Assembly: GCA_035549075.1 (NCBI GenBank)
Contig: DASZRT010000031.1
Span: 1 to 64,000, forward strand
DNA: 64,000 nucleotides
DNA from: DASZFV01 sp035549075
Lineage (GTDB): Bacteria > Myxococcota_A > Polyangia > Fen-1088
Direction of reading: 5' to 3'
Positions 35,390 to 44,168 of the stretch are shown in pieces (position 1 is the first letter of the stretch; each line of letters begins with the position of its first letter). The position numbers were made by a program, and so were the translations under genes. The notes beneath the pieces are model-generated. The model ran no database searches. It saw nothing but the letters and a program-made list of their open reading frames with translations, and was not told the DNA's origin.

Positions 35390-36838
35390 ATGGGAGCTTG
35401 GTTGGGAAGACGATCGGAGCCGCGGGTTGATTACCGCGAGCCGGTTCGCGTGTTGTGGCCGGGAGAGGTGAGCGGCGTGCGCGCGCGCGCCATCAACCTG
35501 TCGCCGGCCGGGATCCTCGTCGACGCGCCGACGCCCACGCCGTGCGCGGTCGGGTCGGACGTGCTGTGCGACGTCGCGTTGCCGCGCAACGGGCAGGTGC
35601 TGCTGCGCGGGCGCGTCGCGCACCGGCGGCTGTTGTCGGCGGCGAAGGTCGGCATGGGGATCGAGTTCGTCGATCTGTCGCCGATGGAGGCGGCCGAGCT
35701 GCGCGACCTCGTCGACGCGGGCCACGACAAGCCCCAGCGCGTGCTCGTGCACTTCGCGGGCACGAACCAGACCGTGCGCGCGCGTGCCCACTCGACGGCG
35801 GCGGGCCTGCGGCTCACGACGACGTTGCCGTTTCTCAAGCGGGGGACGGCGCTCGACCTGTCGTTGACCACCGACGGGGCCGCGCCGCACGCGCGCGGGC
35901 AGGTCACGGCGCTCGGGCTCGAGACGAACACCGTCGACGGCATTCCTCGGCTCCTCATCGACGTCGACCTCGACGAAGCGTCGGTGAGCGCGTCGGTCGA
36001 TGACTCCGTCGGTGCGCACCTCGCGGAAGAGAGCGACGTCGCCGAGCCGACGCCCGTCGGCGAGTCGATGGCGGCGACGCTGCGGCAGGCGGTACCCGCC
36101 GAGATCCCCGAGCACGTGTGGGAGGCCGACGAGCTCGCCTCGGAAGAGGCGATCACCACCGTCGACCTCGTCACGCCGCCGCCGCGCACGCGGACGTTGT
36201 CGATGGGCGCGACGCCCACGCCGCTGAACCCGGAGGATCTGACGCAGCTCGTGTCGGCGCCGCCGCGGCCGCGGCGCGCGTCGGCGATCATCGCCGGCAT
36301 GCTCGTCGGCGCCGCCGGGCTGATCGCGTTCGGGCCGACGCTCGCGCGTCGCGTGTCGCACACGCCCGTCGAGCCGCCCGCGATGACGCCGCCGAGCCAA
36401 GCCGTGGCCGCGCCCGCGCCCGTCGCGGCGCCTCCCACGCCACCTCCCACGCCACCTCCGCCCGCACCTGTCGAAGCCGCGCCCACCGAGGCCGTCGTGC
36501 CCGTGCCCGCCGACGAACCGGCGCCGCCCGCCGATCCTCCGCCAGCCGCGAAGGCCGCATCCGGACCGCCGCACTTCACGGTCGGGATCACCGGCTCGCT
36601 CGCGGGCGCCGTGCGCTACCCGCTCAGCTCGCCCGACGGCGTCGCCTTCAACTTGCCGCACGCGCAGCCGACGCTGAAGCTCGGCGTCTACGAGACGGCG
36701 CTCAAGGGCGTTCGCGCGGTTTGGGTGAGACCGCTCGCGGGGGGCGGCACGCACGTGCGCGTGCTGTTCACGGCGTCGCGGCCAGTGCCGAAGGTGGCGC
36801 TGCGACCCGACGGCGTGGTGGTCACCGCTTCGCGCTGA
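35390..36838 (+). CDS. PilZ-domain protein with TM and C-terminal beta domain
   Basis: A 482-aa protein. The N-terminal PilZ domain (about 5-105) has the RxxxR motif (RSEPR in RRSEPRVDYR) and NLSPAG, so c-di-GMP binding is likely. A second PilZ-like beta region spans about 110-200. After an acidic linker comes one transmembrane helix (about 300-320), a Pro/Ala-rich stretch and a C-terminal beta domain (about 395-482) ending in ALRPDGVVVTAS. The layout suggests c-di-GMP sensing in the cytosol linked across the inner membrane to a periplasmic binding domain. AAGG precedes the ATG. Its stop abuts the convergent PfkB gene. Confidence 0.88.
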   Translation: MGAWLGRRSEPRVDYREPVRVLWPGEVSGVRARAINLSPAGILVDAPTPTPCAVGSDVLCDVALPRNGQVLLRGRVAHRRLLSAAKVGMGIEFVDLSPMEAAELRDLVDAGHDKPQRVLVHFAGTNQTVRARAHSTAAGLRLTTTLPFLKRGTALDLSLTTDGAAPHARGQVTALGLETNTVDGIPRLLIDVDLDEASVSASVDDSVGAHLAEESDVAEPTPVGESMAATLRQAVPAEIPEHVWEADELASEEAITTVDLVTPPPRTRTLSMGATPTPLNPEDLTQLVSAPPRPRRASAIIAGMLVGAAGLIAFGPTLARRVSHTPVEPPAMTPPSQAVAAPAPVAAPPTPPPTPPPPAPVEAAPTEAVVPVPADEPAPPADPPPAAKAASGPPHFTVGITGSLAGAVRYPLSSPDGVAFNLPHAQPTLKLGVYETALKGVRAVWVRPLAGGGTHVRVLFTASRPVPKVALRPDGVVVTASR

Positions 36839-37759
36839 CTACGTCCGCGCGAGGCCGGCGACTTCGAGGACTTCGGGGAGGGCGGGGATGCCGCCCAGGC
36901 CGCCGAGGTGGCGGCAGTTGAGGCCGGCGGCGGCGTTGGCGAAGGGCAGGCAGCGCTCGAGGCCCCAGCCCTGGAGCAGGCCGTAGATGAAGGCGCCGCG
37001 GAAGACCTCGCTCGCGCCCGAGCGATCGAACACCTCGAGATCGAGCGCGGGCTTGCGCACGACGAGGTCGCCCTCGAGGCCGATGCAGCCTTCTTCGCCC
37101 AGCGTGATGACGGCCGTGCGCGGGCCCATCTTGTTGAGCTCGGTGAGGCTGCGTTTGACGTCGGCCGAGTGCGAGAACTCGGCGGCGAAGCGCTCGTTGC
37201 CGATGACGACGTCGCAGATGCCGAGCAGCTCGCCCATGCCGGGGCCGAGGTGGCGCGCGTCGAGCACGACGAGCAAGCCCAGCGCCTTGGCGCGCTCGGC
37301 GGCGGCGATCTGCGCGGCGGGCGTGCGGCCGTCGACGAGCAACGCGCGCGCGCCGTCGAACAGATCGCGCGGCAGCTCGCCCGGCGACAGCGGCGTCGTG
37401 TTGCCGCGCGTGAAGCGGACGATGCGGCGGGCCGTGCGATCGTCGACGAGGATGAACGACGCAGGCGACACGCGCCCCGGCTCGATCAGCACCGAGTCGA
37501 CGTCGACGCCGAACTCTTTGAGGCCGCGCAGGATGATCTTGCCGAAGTCGTCGTCGGACAGCCGGCCCATGTAGCGGGCGCGGCCACCGAACGCGCACAC
37601 GGCCGCGAGCGTCGTGCCGACGGCGCCGCCGGCCTGCATGCTGAACGCGCCGAGCTCGACGACCGTCTCGGGCGAGCGCGGCCCGACGCCGAGCTGCTCG
37701 ACCATCGCCTGGCCGAGCCCGACGACGTAACCGGGCGCGTGCTCCGATGCGTCCGACAT
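36839..37759 (-). CDS. PfkB-family sugar-kinase homologue with altered catalytic motif
   Basis: A 306-aa ribokinase/PfkB-fold protein. The substrate region GAFSMQAGGAVGTT, the SRLSDD-like GRLSDDDFG segment and the phosphate-region VVIGNERF are in place. At the anion-hole and catalytic motif, normally GAGD, it has GASE (residues 248-251, in DRSGASEVFRGAF). The catalytic Asp is replaced by Glu and the preceding Gly by Ser. This suggests reduced or changed activity. The ATG at 37759 is preferred to a TTG three codons upstream. The upstream gene ends 13 nt away. A GATAAA box lies 9 nt before the ATG. Confidence 0.88.
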   Translation of the reverse strand: MSDASEHAPGYVVGLGQAMVEQLGVGPRSPETVVELGAFSMQAGGAVGTTLAAVCAFGGRARYMGRLSDDDFGKIILRGLKEFGVDVDSVLIEPGRVSPASFILVDDRTARRIVRFTRGNTTPLSPGELPRDLFDGARALLVDGRTPAAQIAAAERAKALGLLVVLDARHLGPGMGELLGICDVVIGNERFAAEFSHSADVKRSLTELNKMGPRTAVITLGEEGCIGLEGDLVVRKPALDLEVFDRSGASEVFRGAFIYGLLQGWGLERCLPFANAAAGLNCRHLGGLGGIPALPEVLEVAGLART

Positions 37760-37772
37760 CGTGCCCAATTTA

Positions 37773-40700
37773 TCACAGCGGGGCGGGGGCCGGACTCGTC
37801 GCGCCCGCGGGCGCGGCGCCGGCGGCGCCGGCGAGCGGATCCGACGCGGGCAGGACAGGCCGGTCGAGCACGCGCTGCGAGCGCACGAAGCGCTCGAGCG
37901 CGTCGACGGCCTTGCCGTAGGCGGCGCTCGCGTAGTGCGCGCGGCCCAGGTAGTAGAGGACCTCGGGGCGGCGCGCGACGAACGCGGCGTCGTCGGCGAG
38001 CGGCTTCAGCGTCTCGACGGCGTCCGTGTAGAACTCGGCCTTGTAGTCGAGCACGCCCGACACGAGCGCGAAGTCCTGCCCAAGGCCCGTCCACAGCGGC
38101 TCGGGCCACGCGTCGAGCAGCTTGTAGGCCGTGACGAAGCGGCGGTCGGCGATCTGGGCCAGCGCCTCGCGCCACTCGTCGGAAACCATCTTGACCCACT
38201 CGGGATGCGCGGCCGCCACCTTCGCGGGCACGACGGGCGGCGCGAGCGGCTCCGTGGGCGCGAGCGGGATCTCCGGATCGCGATCGAGGCGCGTCGACAC
38301 GAGGCTCAAGAGCAGGCGCGCGTGCTGGGCCTCGGGCGACGGGCCCGCCGCCTCGGCGCGCCGGGTCCACAGCTCCGCCTCGCGCGACTTGCCGTGCGCG
38401 AGCAGGCTGCGCCCCAACAACCCTGCGTCGGCGCTGCGCCATTTTCCGTGGTCGTCGTAGCCGCGCACGAGATCCGTCACGCGCCCGTACGGCCACATCG
38501 GCCCGTAGACCTTCGCGAGGTACGGATCGAACTTCGCATAGCCGAGGAGATCGCGCGGCGCCGAGAACTCGATGCGCGCGTTGTCGTCGGTGTTGTCGGG
38601 CGCGCCCGCCGTGAACGACGCCAGCTCATCGGGCCCGAGCAGCAAGTACGCGACGACGTCGTGGGGCGAGAACAATCCCGCGCGGCGCGCCTCGGCGCGC
38701 GTCGACGGATCGCGGAACGCGCGCGTGAGCCGATCGAGATCGAGCGGCACGGGCTCTTCGCTCGCGATGAGGATCGTGTCCGACGACAGGTCCTCGGCCG
38801 AGAACACATAGACGTAGGGGAACTCCTCGCGCACCGTGCGGTAGATCGTCTTGATGTTCCAGGGCGACATCTCGTAGAGCTGCGCCCACTGGCAGAAGAT
38901 CCCGTGCGGCGCGAGGCGCGTCTTGACGCTCTTGAAGTAGTCGCGCGTGAAGAGGTTCGACACGCCCGTGAGCCACGGGTTCGACGGCTGGCTCACGATG
39001 ACGTCGAACTCGTCCGTGCGCTGCGTGAGGAAGTTGCGCCCGTCGCCGACGCGCGCCGTGACCTTCGGGTTCTCGAGCGGGCGGTGGTTGTCGGCGTCGA
39101 AGAAGTGCGAGGCTCGGTAAATCGCCGGCTCGAGCTCGACGACCTCGAGCGACGCGATGGGCGCCTGCGTGATCGCGCCCGCCGTGACGCCGGAGCCGAA
39201 GCCCACGAGCGCGACCTTGGGCGGCGTCTCGGCCGGCCGCAGCAGCAGAGGCAAGAGACCCACCATGATCTGCGTCGCCATGTCGCTGTCGTTCGAGGCG
39301 TCGACCTTGCCGTTGTTCTTGAGCGAGTACGTCTTGCCCCACTGGTCCACGGAGACGGTCGTCGCCGTGCCGTCTTCGTAGAAGACGAGCTTGGGGTCCT
39401 GCCAGGCGCGCTTGTTGTTCTGGCGCGCGATGTACTCCTTGGCGATCGACACGCGGAAGAAGCCCGACGAGAACGTCACGAGGTTCCAGCGCGGCAGCGC
39501 GAGGCCGACGAGCGCGAGCGCGAAGGCGGCGCCCACGCCCACGGCGCGGCGCGCGCGCGACAGCCCGGGCGCGACGGCGAACAGCGCCGCGGCGACGGCG
39601 AGGCCGCCGAGCACCGACGCATAGATGCCGCGTTGGAGGCCCAATTTAGGGAGCGTGACGAAGCCCGAGAGGAACGAGCCGACGATCGCGCCGATGGTAT
39701 TCAGCGCGTAGGCGTTGCCGATGTCGCGGCCCACGGTCTCGAGGCGCGGCGTCGCGACGCGCACCGTGAGCGGGAAGATGCCGCCCATGAGGATCGTCGC
39801 CGGCAAGACGGTGACGCAGGCGAGCACGAACTGGCAGGAGAGGATCGTGTCGACGGCGAAGCTCGACGAGCGCAGCAGCCACGTGAAGACGAAGGGCAGG
39901 CGATCGGTGCAAAGGTATGAGACGCCGACGGCGGCGGCGATGCCGAGGTGCAGGCCCGCGAGCCAGCGCACGGGGTGCGCCGTGCGCTGCGAGAGGCGCC
40001 CGAACACGGCCGACCCGATGCCGAGGCCGACCAAGAACGCGACGAGGATGATCGTGAACGAGAAGATCGACGAGCCGATGAGCACGGCGAGCGCGCGCGT
40101 CCACATCACCTGCAGCGTCATCGCCGTCGCGCCCGAGACGATGAACGCTCCGAGCGCGACCCGCCGCGAGCGATCGTCGACGACGGCGGCGGGCGGCGCG
40201 GCTCGGCCTTCGATCGCGCCGCGCTCGGCGGCGTCGTCGATGAGCGCCTCGAGACCCGGCGCATGCGCGGCACCCTCGCGCACGAAGCGGCGCGCGACGA
40301 GCACGGCCGCCGCGAGCGAGAGGTTGAACGTCGCCGCCGTGACGTTGGTCCAGCGCAGCCCGAAGCTCGGCAAGAACACGAAGCCCGCGAAGAATGAGCC
40401 CGCGACGGCGCCGAAGAGGTTCACCGAGTACAGCGTCCCGATGCGCAGGCCCACGCGCCGCAGCTCCCACGGGTGCTGCACGAAGTGCCGCGCGAGGATC
40501 GGCAGCGTGGCGCCCATGAGCGTCGTCGGCACGAGGAGCACGCCCGCCGAAGCCGCGAAGCGCAGCACCGACAGCAGGGCGTACCGATCGCCGAAGGTCG
40601 ACCACAGCCCCCGGTTGAGCGCCGGGTAGAACGACACGACCAGCGGCACGAGCAGCGCGTACAGGCCGATCGACGCCTCGGCGAGCGCGTAGGCGCGCAC

Positions 40701-40898
40701 GGGCGTTCGCAGGCGGTCGGCGAACTTGCCCGCCAGGTACGACCCGAGGCCCAGGCCGCCCATGAAGGCCGTCAGCACGGTCGAGACGGCCAGCGTCGTC
40801 GAGCCGAAGACGAGGGTCAGCATCCTCGTCCACAGCATCTCGAGGATGAGGCCCGAAGCGCCGGACAGAAAGAAGCACGCGAGGATGAGGGCCCGCAC
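37773..40898 (-). CDS. MFS-like membrane protein fused to spermidine-synthase-like domain and TPR tail
   Basis: A 1041-aa protein. Two blocks of transmembrane helices (about residues 1-215 and 250-460) start with FFLSGASGLILEMLWTRML, the typical entry of MFS/spermidine-synthase fusions. A Rossmann methyltransferase/SpeE-like domain (about 520-720) has LVGFGSGVTAGA and VVELEP. The SpeE catalytic Asp region reads FDVIVSQPSNPW here, lacking that Asp, so aminopropyl transfer is doubtful. The last 250 residues look like TPR repeats. The GTG at 40898 is chosen because the fold begins there and TATGGT lies 9 nt upstream. The longer in-frame alternative (ATG 40970) would overlap the divergent sigma gene start. 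Confidence 0.88.
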   Translation of the reverse strand: MRALILACFFLSGASGLILEMLWTRMLTLVFGSTTLAVSTVLTAFMGGLGLGSYLAGKFADRLRTPVRAYALAEASIGLYALLVPLVVSFYPALNRGLWSTFGDRYALLSVLRFAASAGVLLVPTTLMGATLPILARHFVQHPWELRRVGLRIGTLYSVNLFGAVAGSFFAGFVFLPSFGLRWTNVTAATFNLSLAAAVLVARRFVREGAAHAPGLEALIDDAAERGAIEGRAAPPAAVVDDRSRRVALGAFIVSGATAMTLQVMWTRALAVLIGSSIFSFTIILVAFLVGLGIGSAVFGRLSQRTAHPVRWLAGLHLGIAAAVGVSYLCTDRLPFVFTWLLRSSSFAVDTILSCQFVLACVTVLPATILMGGIFPLTVRVATPRLETVGRDIGNAYALNTIGAIVGSFLSGFVTLPKLGLQRGIYASVLGGLAVAAALFAVAPGLSRARRAVGVGAAFALALVGLALPRWNLVTFSSGFFRVSIAKEYIARQNNKRAWQDPKLVFYEDGTATTVSVDQWGKTYSLKNNGKVDASNDSDMATQIMVGLLPLLLRPAETPPKVALVGFGSGVTAGAITQAPIASLEVVELEPAIYRASHFFDADNHRPLENPKVTARVGDGRNFLTQRTDEFDVIVSQPSNPWLTGVSNLFTRDYFKSVKTRLAPHGIFCQWAQLYEMSPWNIKTIYRTVREEFPYVYVFSAEDLSSDTILIASEEPVPLDLDRLTRAFRDPSTRAEARRAGLFSPHDVVAYLLLGPDELASFTAGAPDNTDDNARIEFSAPRDLLGYAKFDPYLAKVYGPMWPYGRVTDLVRGYDDHGKWRSADAGLLGRSLLAHGKSREAELWTRRAEAAGPSPEAQHARLLLSLVSTRLDRDPEIPLAPTEPLAPPVVPAKVAAAHPEWVKMVSDEWREALAQIADRRFVTAYKLLDAWPEPLWTGLGQDFALVSGVLDYKAEFYTDAVETLKPLADDAAFVARRPEVLYYLGRAHYASAAYGKAVDALERFVRSQRVLDRPVLPASDPLAGAAGAAPAGATSPAPAPL

Positions 40899-40907
40899 CG
40901 GGCCGCG

Positions 40908-40936
40908 ACCATACCAGCGGGCGGCCTTCCTGCTAA
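40908..40936 (-). promoter_or_regulatory. Putative leaderless promoter of the MFS/SpeE-like gene
   Basis: On the minus strand, TTAGCA (40931-40936) and TATGGT (40908-40913) are 17 bp apart. TATGGT ends 9 nt before the GTG at 40898, with no Shine-Dalgarno sequence in between. Confidence 0.4.
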
Positions 40937-40968
40937 GTTCCGGGCGCCGGGCAACCCGGCCGGCTCCC

Positions 40969-41610
40969 ATGGCGGTCAAACGCGACAATTCGACGATGTT
41001 CGGCGTGTCCGTGATCGAGGGCCTGACAGCGACGCAGGGCGATGGAGCGCGCGCCGACGAGACGGCGCTCGTCGAGGCCGTGCGCCGCGGCGACGCCGGG
41101 AGCCGCGAGGCGCTCTACCACCGCTACAAGCGGCGCGTGTTCGCGCTGGCGGTGCGGATCGTCGGCGCCAGCGACGCCGAGGAGGTCTCGCAGGAGGCCT
41201 TCATCCGCATCTTCCGCGGGCTGCCGAAGTTCCGCGGCGACGCCGCGCTCGGCACGTGGATCTACCGCTTGGCCGTCAACGCGGCGCTCTCGCACCGAGC
41301 GCGCCGGCCGGCCGTGCTGCCCGAGCCGGCCGTGGAGTCCGCCGCCGAGTCGCCGTCGTCGTTTGCGCCCGAGCCGCGCGACCTCGCGCTGCGCCGCCAC
41401 CTCGAGCAGGCGCTGACGGCGCTGCCCGTCGGCTACCGGACCGTGATCGTCCTCCACGACATCGAGGGCCTCGAGCACGAAGAGGTCGCGTCGATCCTCG
41501 GCTGCCACCCGGGCACGTCGAAGTCGCAGCTGCACAAGGCGCGCGCCAAGCTGCGCGAGGCGCTCGCGGCGCGCGGCATCACGGCCGACGAGCTGCTGGG
41601 GGCGCCGTGA
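40969..41610 (+). CDS. ECF-family sigma factor (RpoE-like)
   Basis: A 213-aa sigma factor. Region 2 has DAEEVSQEAFIRIFRGLPKF and GTWIYRLAVNAALSHRAR. Region 4 has LPVGYRTVIVLHDIEGLEHEEVA-type sequence with helix-turn-helix at EEVASILGCHPGTSKSQLHKAR. It is coupled by GTGA overlap to a zinc-finger anti-sigma gene, the classic partner-switch arrangement. The start is ATG 40969, with ATG 40996 a possible shorter alternative. It is likely to control the downstream DUF4097 protein gene as well. Confidence 0.95.
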   Translation: MAVKRDNSTMFGVSVIEGLTATQGDGARADETALVEAVRRGDAGSREALYHRYKRRVFALAVRIVGASDAEEVSQEAFIRIFRGLPKFRGDAALGTWIYRLAVNAALSHRARRPAVLPEPAVESAAESPSSFAPEPRDLALRRHLEQALTALPVGYRTVIVLHDIEGLEHEEVASILGCHPGTSKSQLHKARAKLREALAARGITADELLGAP

Positions 41611-42374
41611 CGACGTGCGTGCGCGGCGGCGCGGGCCTGTCGGACGAGCGCCTCTCGGCCTACGGCGACGGCGATCTGCCGGCCGTCGAGCTCGCGAGCG
41701 TGCGCGAGCACCTCGAGGCGTGCGGCGCGTGCGCGCGGCGCGCCGAGGCGCTGAGCGGTCTCGCGCGGGCGGCGCGCGCGCTCGCGATCGAGGCGCCCGA
41801 GCCGCCGCCCACGCTGTGGGCCTCGATCGAGGGCGCGCTCGACGAGCCGCCGCGCGCGGTCGCGGCGCGATCGTGGGGGCGCCTCGGCTGGCGCACGTTC
41901 GCCGCGGGCGCGCTCGCGGGCGCGGCGTTCGCCGTGCTGGCCCTCCTGGCTGTCGGAGCCCTCAACGAAGCGCGCGAGCGCAGTGCGGCTTTGCCGCACG
42001 AAGCGAGGGGGGACCGGGGGCCTGCGAGCGGCAGCGAGCCAGGCCCCCGTCAGATTGACCCTCTTTTGGCCGAGGCCGAGGCCGAGCTGGCGCGCGCGGC
42101 GGCGCAGTACGAGCATTCGATCGAGAAGCTGCGCGGCCTCGTCGCGCGCGAGGAAGCCGGCTGGTCTCCCGACGCGCGCGCGCGCTACGCCGATCGCCTC
42201 GCGCGCCTCGACGAGGCGATCGCGCGCTCGCGCGAGGCGGCGCGCCGCACGCCCGCCGACAGCGTCGGCCACGAGCAGCTCTTCGCCGCCTACCAAGACA
42301 AGATCACGTTCCTCGCCGAGGCCGTTCAGCGCGGCGGCGGCGGGGCTTCGCCGTGGGGGGAGGGCGGACGTTGA
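41607..42374 (+). CDS. Zinc-finger anti-sigma factor
   Basis: A 255-aa protein. An N-terminal anti-sigma zinc-binding motif HLEACGACARR (His-x3-Cys-x2-Cys, about 33-43) is followed by one transmembrane helix (about 92-115) and a periplasmic coiled-coil-like region (about 145-235) rich in Ala/Glu. It would hold the adjacent sigma factor at the membrane until signalled. The juxtamembrane stretch encoded by 41983-42048 is unusual, being composed of two perfect DNA hairpins (see separate entry). The GTG start overlaps the sigma-gene stop, and the stop overlaps the next start (TGATG). Confidence 0.9.
   Translation: MTTCVRGGAGLSDERLSAYGDGDLPAVELASVREHLEACGACARRAEALSGLARAARALAIEAPEPPPTLWASIEGALDEPPRAVAARSWGRLGWRTFAAGALAGAAFAVLALLAVGALNEARERSAALPHEARGDRGPASGSEPGPRQIDPLLAEAEAELARAAAQYEHSIEKLRGLVAREEAGWSPDARARYADRLARLDEAIARSREAARRTPADSVGHEQLFAAYQDKITFLAEAVQRGGGGASPWGEGGR
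41983..42048 (+). repeat. Hairpin repeat element inside the anti-sigma gene
   Basis: GTGCGGC-TTT-GCCGCAC (41983-41999) and GGGGGCCTG ... CAGGCCCCC (42016-42024 with 42040-42048) are perfect hairpins in the coding sequence. The first matches the GCGGC-N3-GCCGC plan of intergenic hairpins at 53553, 53681 and 60666. A 15-mer at 42025-42039 also occurs at 387-401. It keeps the reading frame and encodes about 22 low-complexity residues just outside the membrane. Confidence 0.7.
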
Positions 42375-43366
42375 TGTCGAGCCGGCGTCTCGCGACGGGC
42401 CTCGCGGCCTCGCTGCTCGCGCTCGCGCCCGCCGCGCGCGCCCAAAACAAGTCGGCGGACGCGGGTGCGCCGCTCACCGATCACCGCGAGATCCTCGTGC
42501 CCGTGCCGGCCGGCAGCGTCGAGGTGCTGCGCATCGACAACCCCATGGGCCGCGTCGACGTGCGCGGCTCGTCGAAGATCGACGCCATTCACGTGGTCGC
42601 CGACAAGCGCGCCGCGACGCCCGAGGCGCTCGGGCGCCTTCGTGTCCACTACGCCGCCTTCCAAAACGGCGAGGTCCAGATCGACACGCGCGTCGAGCTG
42701 CAGGGCGGCGAGCGCTCGGTGCCGCTGTCGGGCAGCGGCATCGACCTCGTCGTCGAGGTGCCGCCCGACGTCGCCATCGAGGCCAAGACCTTCGGGGGCG
42801 ACGTCACGGCGACGGGCCTGCACGCGGGCGCGCGCCTCGAGACGACGGGCGGCCGCATCGGCGTGTCCGACGTGAGCGGCGGCGTCGTGACGCGCCAGCT
42901 GCGCGGCGGCCAGCACGTCGCGGGCGTCGAGGGCGACGTCGATCTCGACGGCGTCGAGGGCGATCTCGATCTGCAGCGGCTCGCGGGCGGGCGGGTCGAC
43001 GCGCGCGTCGTCGACGGCAGCATCCGCGCCGAGGACGTGCGCTCGACCTGGGTGCGCCTGCGCACGACGACGGGCCAAATCGTGCTCCTCGGCGTCATTC
43101 GGCCGGGCGCGCGCTACGACCTGCGCAGCTACGCGGGCGACGTGCGCGTGGTCGCCATGGCCGCGCCGCCGCCGTTCGAGCTGCGCGCGCGCTCGGCCGC
43201 CGCCGTCGAGTCGGCGTACGCGCTGCGCGCCGCCGGCCACCAGGGCGATTGGACGCGTGCCTTTTGGGGGAACACCGGCAATGGCACGCGCGCAGCGCTC
43301 CTCGAGGTGTCGGCGGTGCTCGGGCGCGTCGTGATCCAGCCGCCGACGACCGCCGATCTGCACTGA
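42374..43366 (+). CDS. Exported DUF4097-type beta protein
   Basis: A 330-aa protein with a Sec signal peptide (ARAQ, about residue 24) and a long beta-solenoid-like stretch of short repeated strands (IDLVVEVPPDVAIEAKTFGG, GDVDLDGVEGDLDLQRL and similar) typical of DUF4097 putative adhesins. The role may be a sensor or surface protein controlled by the preceding ECF sigma/anti-sigma pair, with which it is coupled by TGATG and a strong GGGAGGGCGG ribosome-binding region. A short hairpin (CGCGG/CCGCG, 43367-43382) follows the stop. Confidence 0.88.
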   Translation: MSSRRLATGLAASLLALAPAARAQNKSADAGAPLTDHREILVPVPAGSVEVLRIDNPMGRVDVRGSSKIDAIHVVADKRAATPEALGRLRVHYAAFQNGEVQIDTRVELQGGERSVPLSGSGIDLVVEVPPDVAIEAKTFGGDVTATGLHAGARLETTGGRIGVSDVSGGVVTRQLRGGQHVAGVEGDVDLDGVEGDLDLQRLAGGRVDARVVDGSIRAEDVRSTWVRLRTTTGQIVLLGVIRPGARYDLRSYAGDVRVVAMAAPPPFELRARSAAAVESAYALRAAGHQGDWTRAFWGNTGNGTRAALLEVSAVLGRVVIQPPTTADLH

Positions 43367-43435
43367 CGCGGAAAAAGCCGCGCGCGGGGGCGCCGCGCTT
43401 CCGGGCCCGTGTTACTGTAGGTGTCCTAACAGCCG

Positions 43436-44167
43436 ATGCGGATCGGGATCTTCTCCGACACTCACGCCAACATCGAGGCGCTCGAGGCGGTCATCAAGGC
43501 GCTCGAGGCGGAGGGTGTCGATCAGTACGTGTGCCTCGGCGACACCGTCGGGTATGGCGCGAGCCCCAACGAGTGCTGCGCGCTCGTGCGTAAAAAGGCC
43601 GCGCACACGATCCTCGGCAACCACGACGCCGCCGTCGCGGGGCGCATGGACTACTCGTACTACTACCACGCGGCCCGCCACGCCTTGGACCTGCACGCGC
43701 GGCTGCTCAAGCCCGAGCACATGCAGTGGCTCAAATCGCTGCCTTATGAAGTTCGCCAGGGCGACGTGCACTTCTGCCACGGCTCGCCGCTCAACATCGA
43801 AGACTTCGACTACATCTTCGCGCGCGACCAGGCCGCGCAGTGCATGCAGATATGGGATCAGCTGGCGCCGCTCACGCTCATCGGCCACTCGCACCTGTGC
43901 AAGTCGTTCGCGCTTTCGCCCGACGGCGTCTACGAGGTCGTGTCGGATCGCTTCGAGCTGCGCGAGGGCTGGCGCTACATCGTGAGCGTCGGCTCGGTGG
44001 GCCAGCCGCGAGACTACGATCCGCGCGCGAGCTACACGATCTTCGACACCGAGACGCGCCTGTTCGAGTTCAAGCGCGTCGATTACGACATCAAGGCGTC
44101 GGCGGAGAAGATCTTCGGCACCGACCTCGAGCCGAACTTCGGCCACCGTCTTTTCATCGGCGTGTAG
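43436..44167 (+). CDS. Calcineurin-like metallophosphoesterase
   Basis: A 243-aa soluble protein with all dimetal motifs: FSDTHAN (Asp8, His10), LGDTVGYG, ILGNHDA, HGSP and GHSH. The GNHD and GHSH spacing is of the YfcE/MPE2-type small phosphodiesterases. The natural substrate is not predictable. Candidates include cyclic nucleotides or symmetrical dinucleotides. It stands alone after the anti-sigma group, with a 69-bp gap that holds two weak hairpins. Confidence 0.93.
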   Translation: MRIGIFSDTHANIEALEAVIKALEAEGVDQYVCLGDTVGYGASPNECCALVRKKAAHTILGNHDAAVAGRMDYSYYYHAARHALDLHARLLKPEHMQWLKSLPYEVRQGDVHFCHGSPLNIEDFDYIFARDQAAQCMQIWDQLAPLTLIGHSHLCKSFALSPDGVYEVVSDRFELREGWRYIVSVGSVGQPRDYDPRASYTIFDTETRLFEFKRVDYDIKASAEKIFGTDLEPNFGHRLFIGV

Positions 44168-44168
44168 C

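Noticed and set aside
40899..40970. Longer starts of the MFS/SpeE-like gene (TTG 40988, ATG 40970)
   Set aside because: They would overlap the start of the divergent sigma gene and leave no promoter space. The family normally starts at the FFLSGASG helix that follows GTG 40898.
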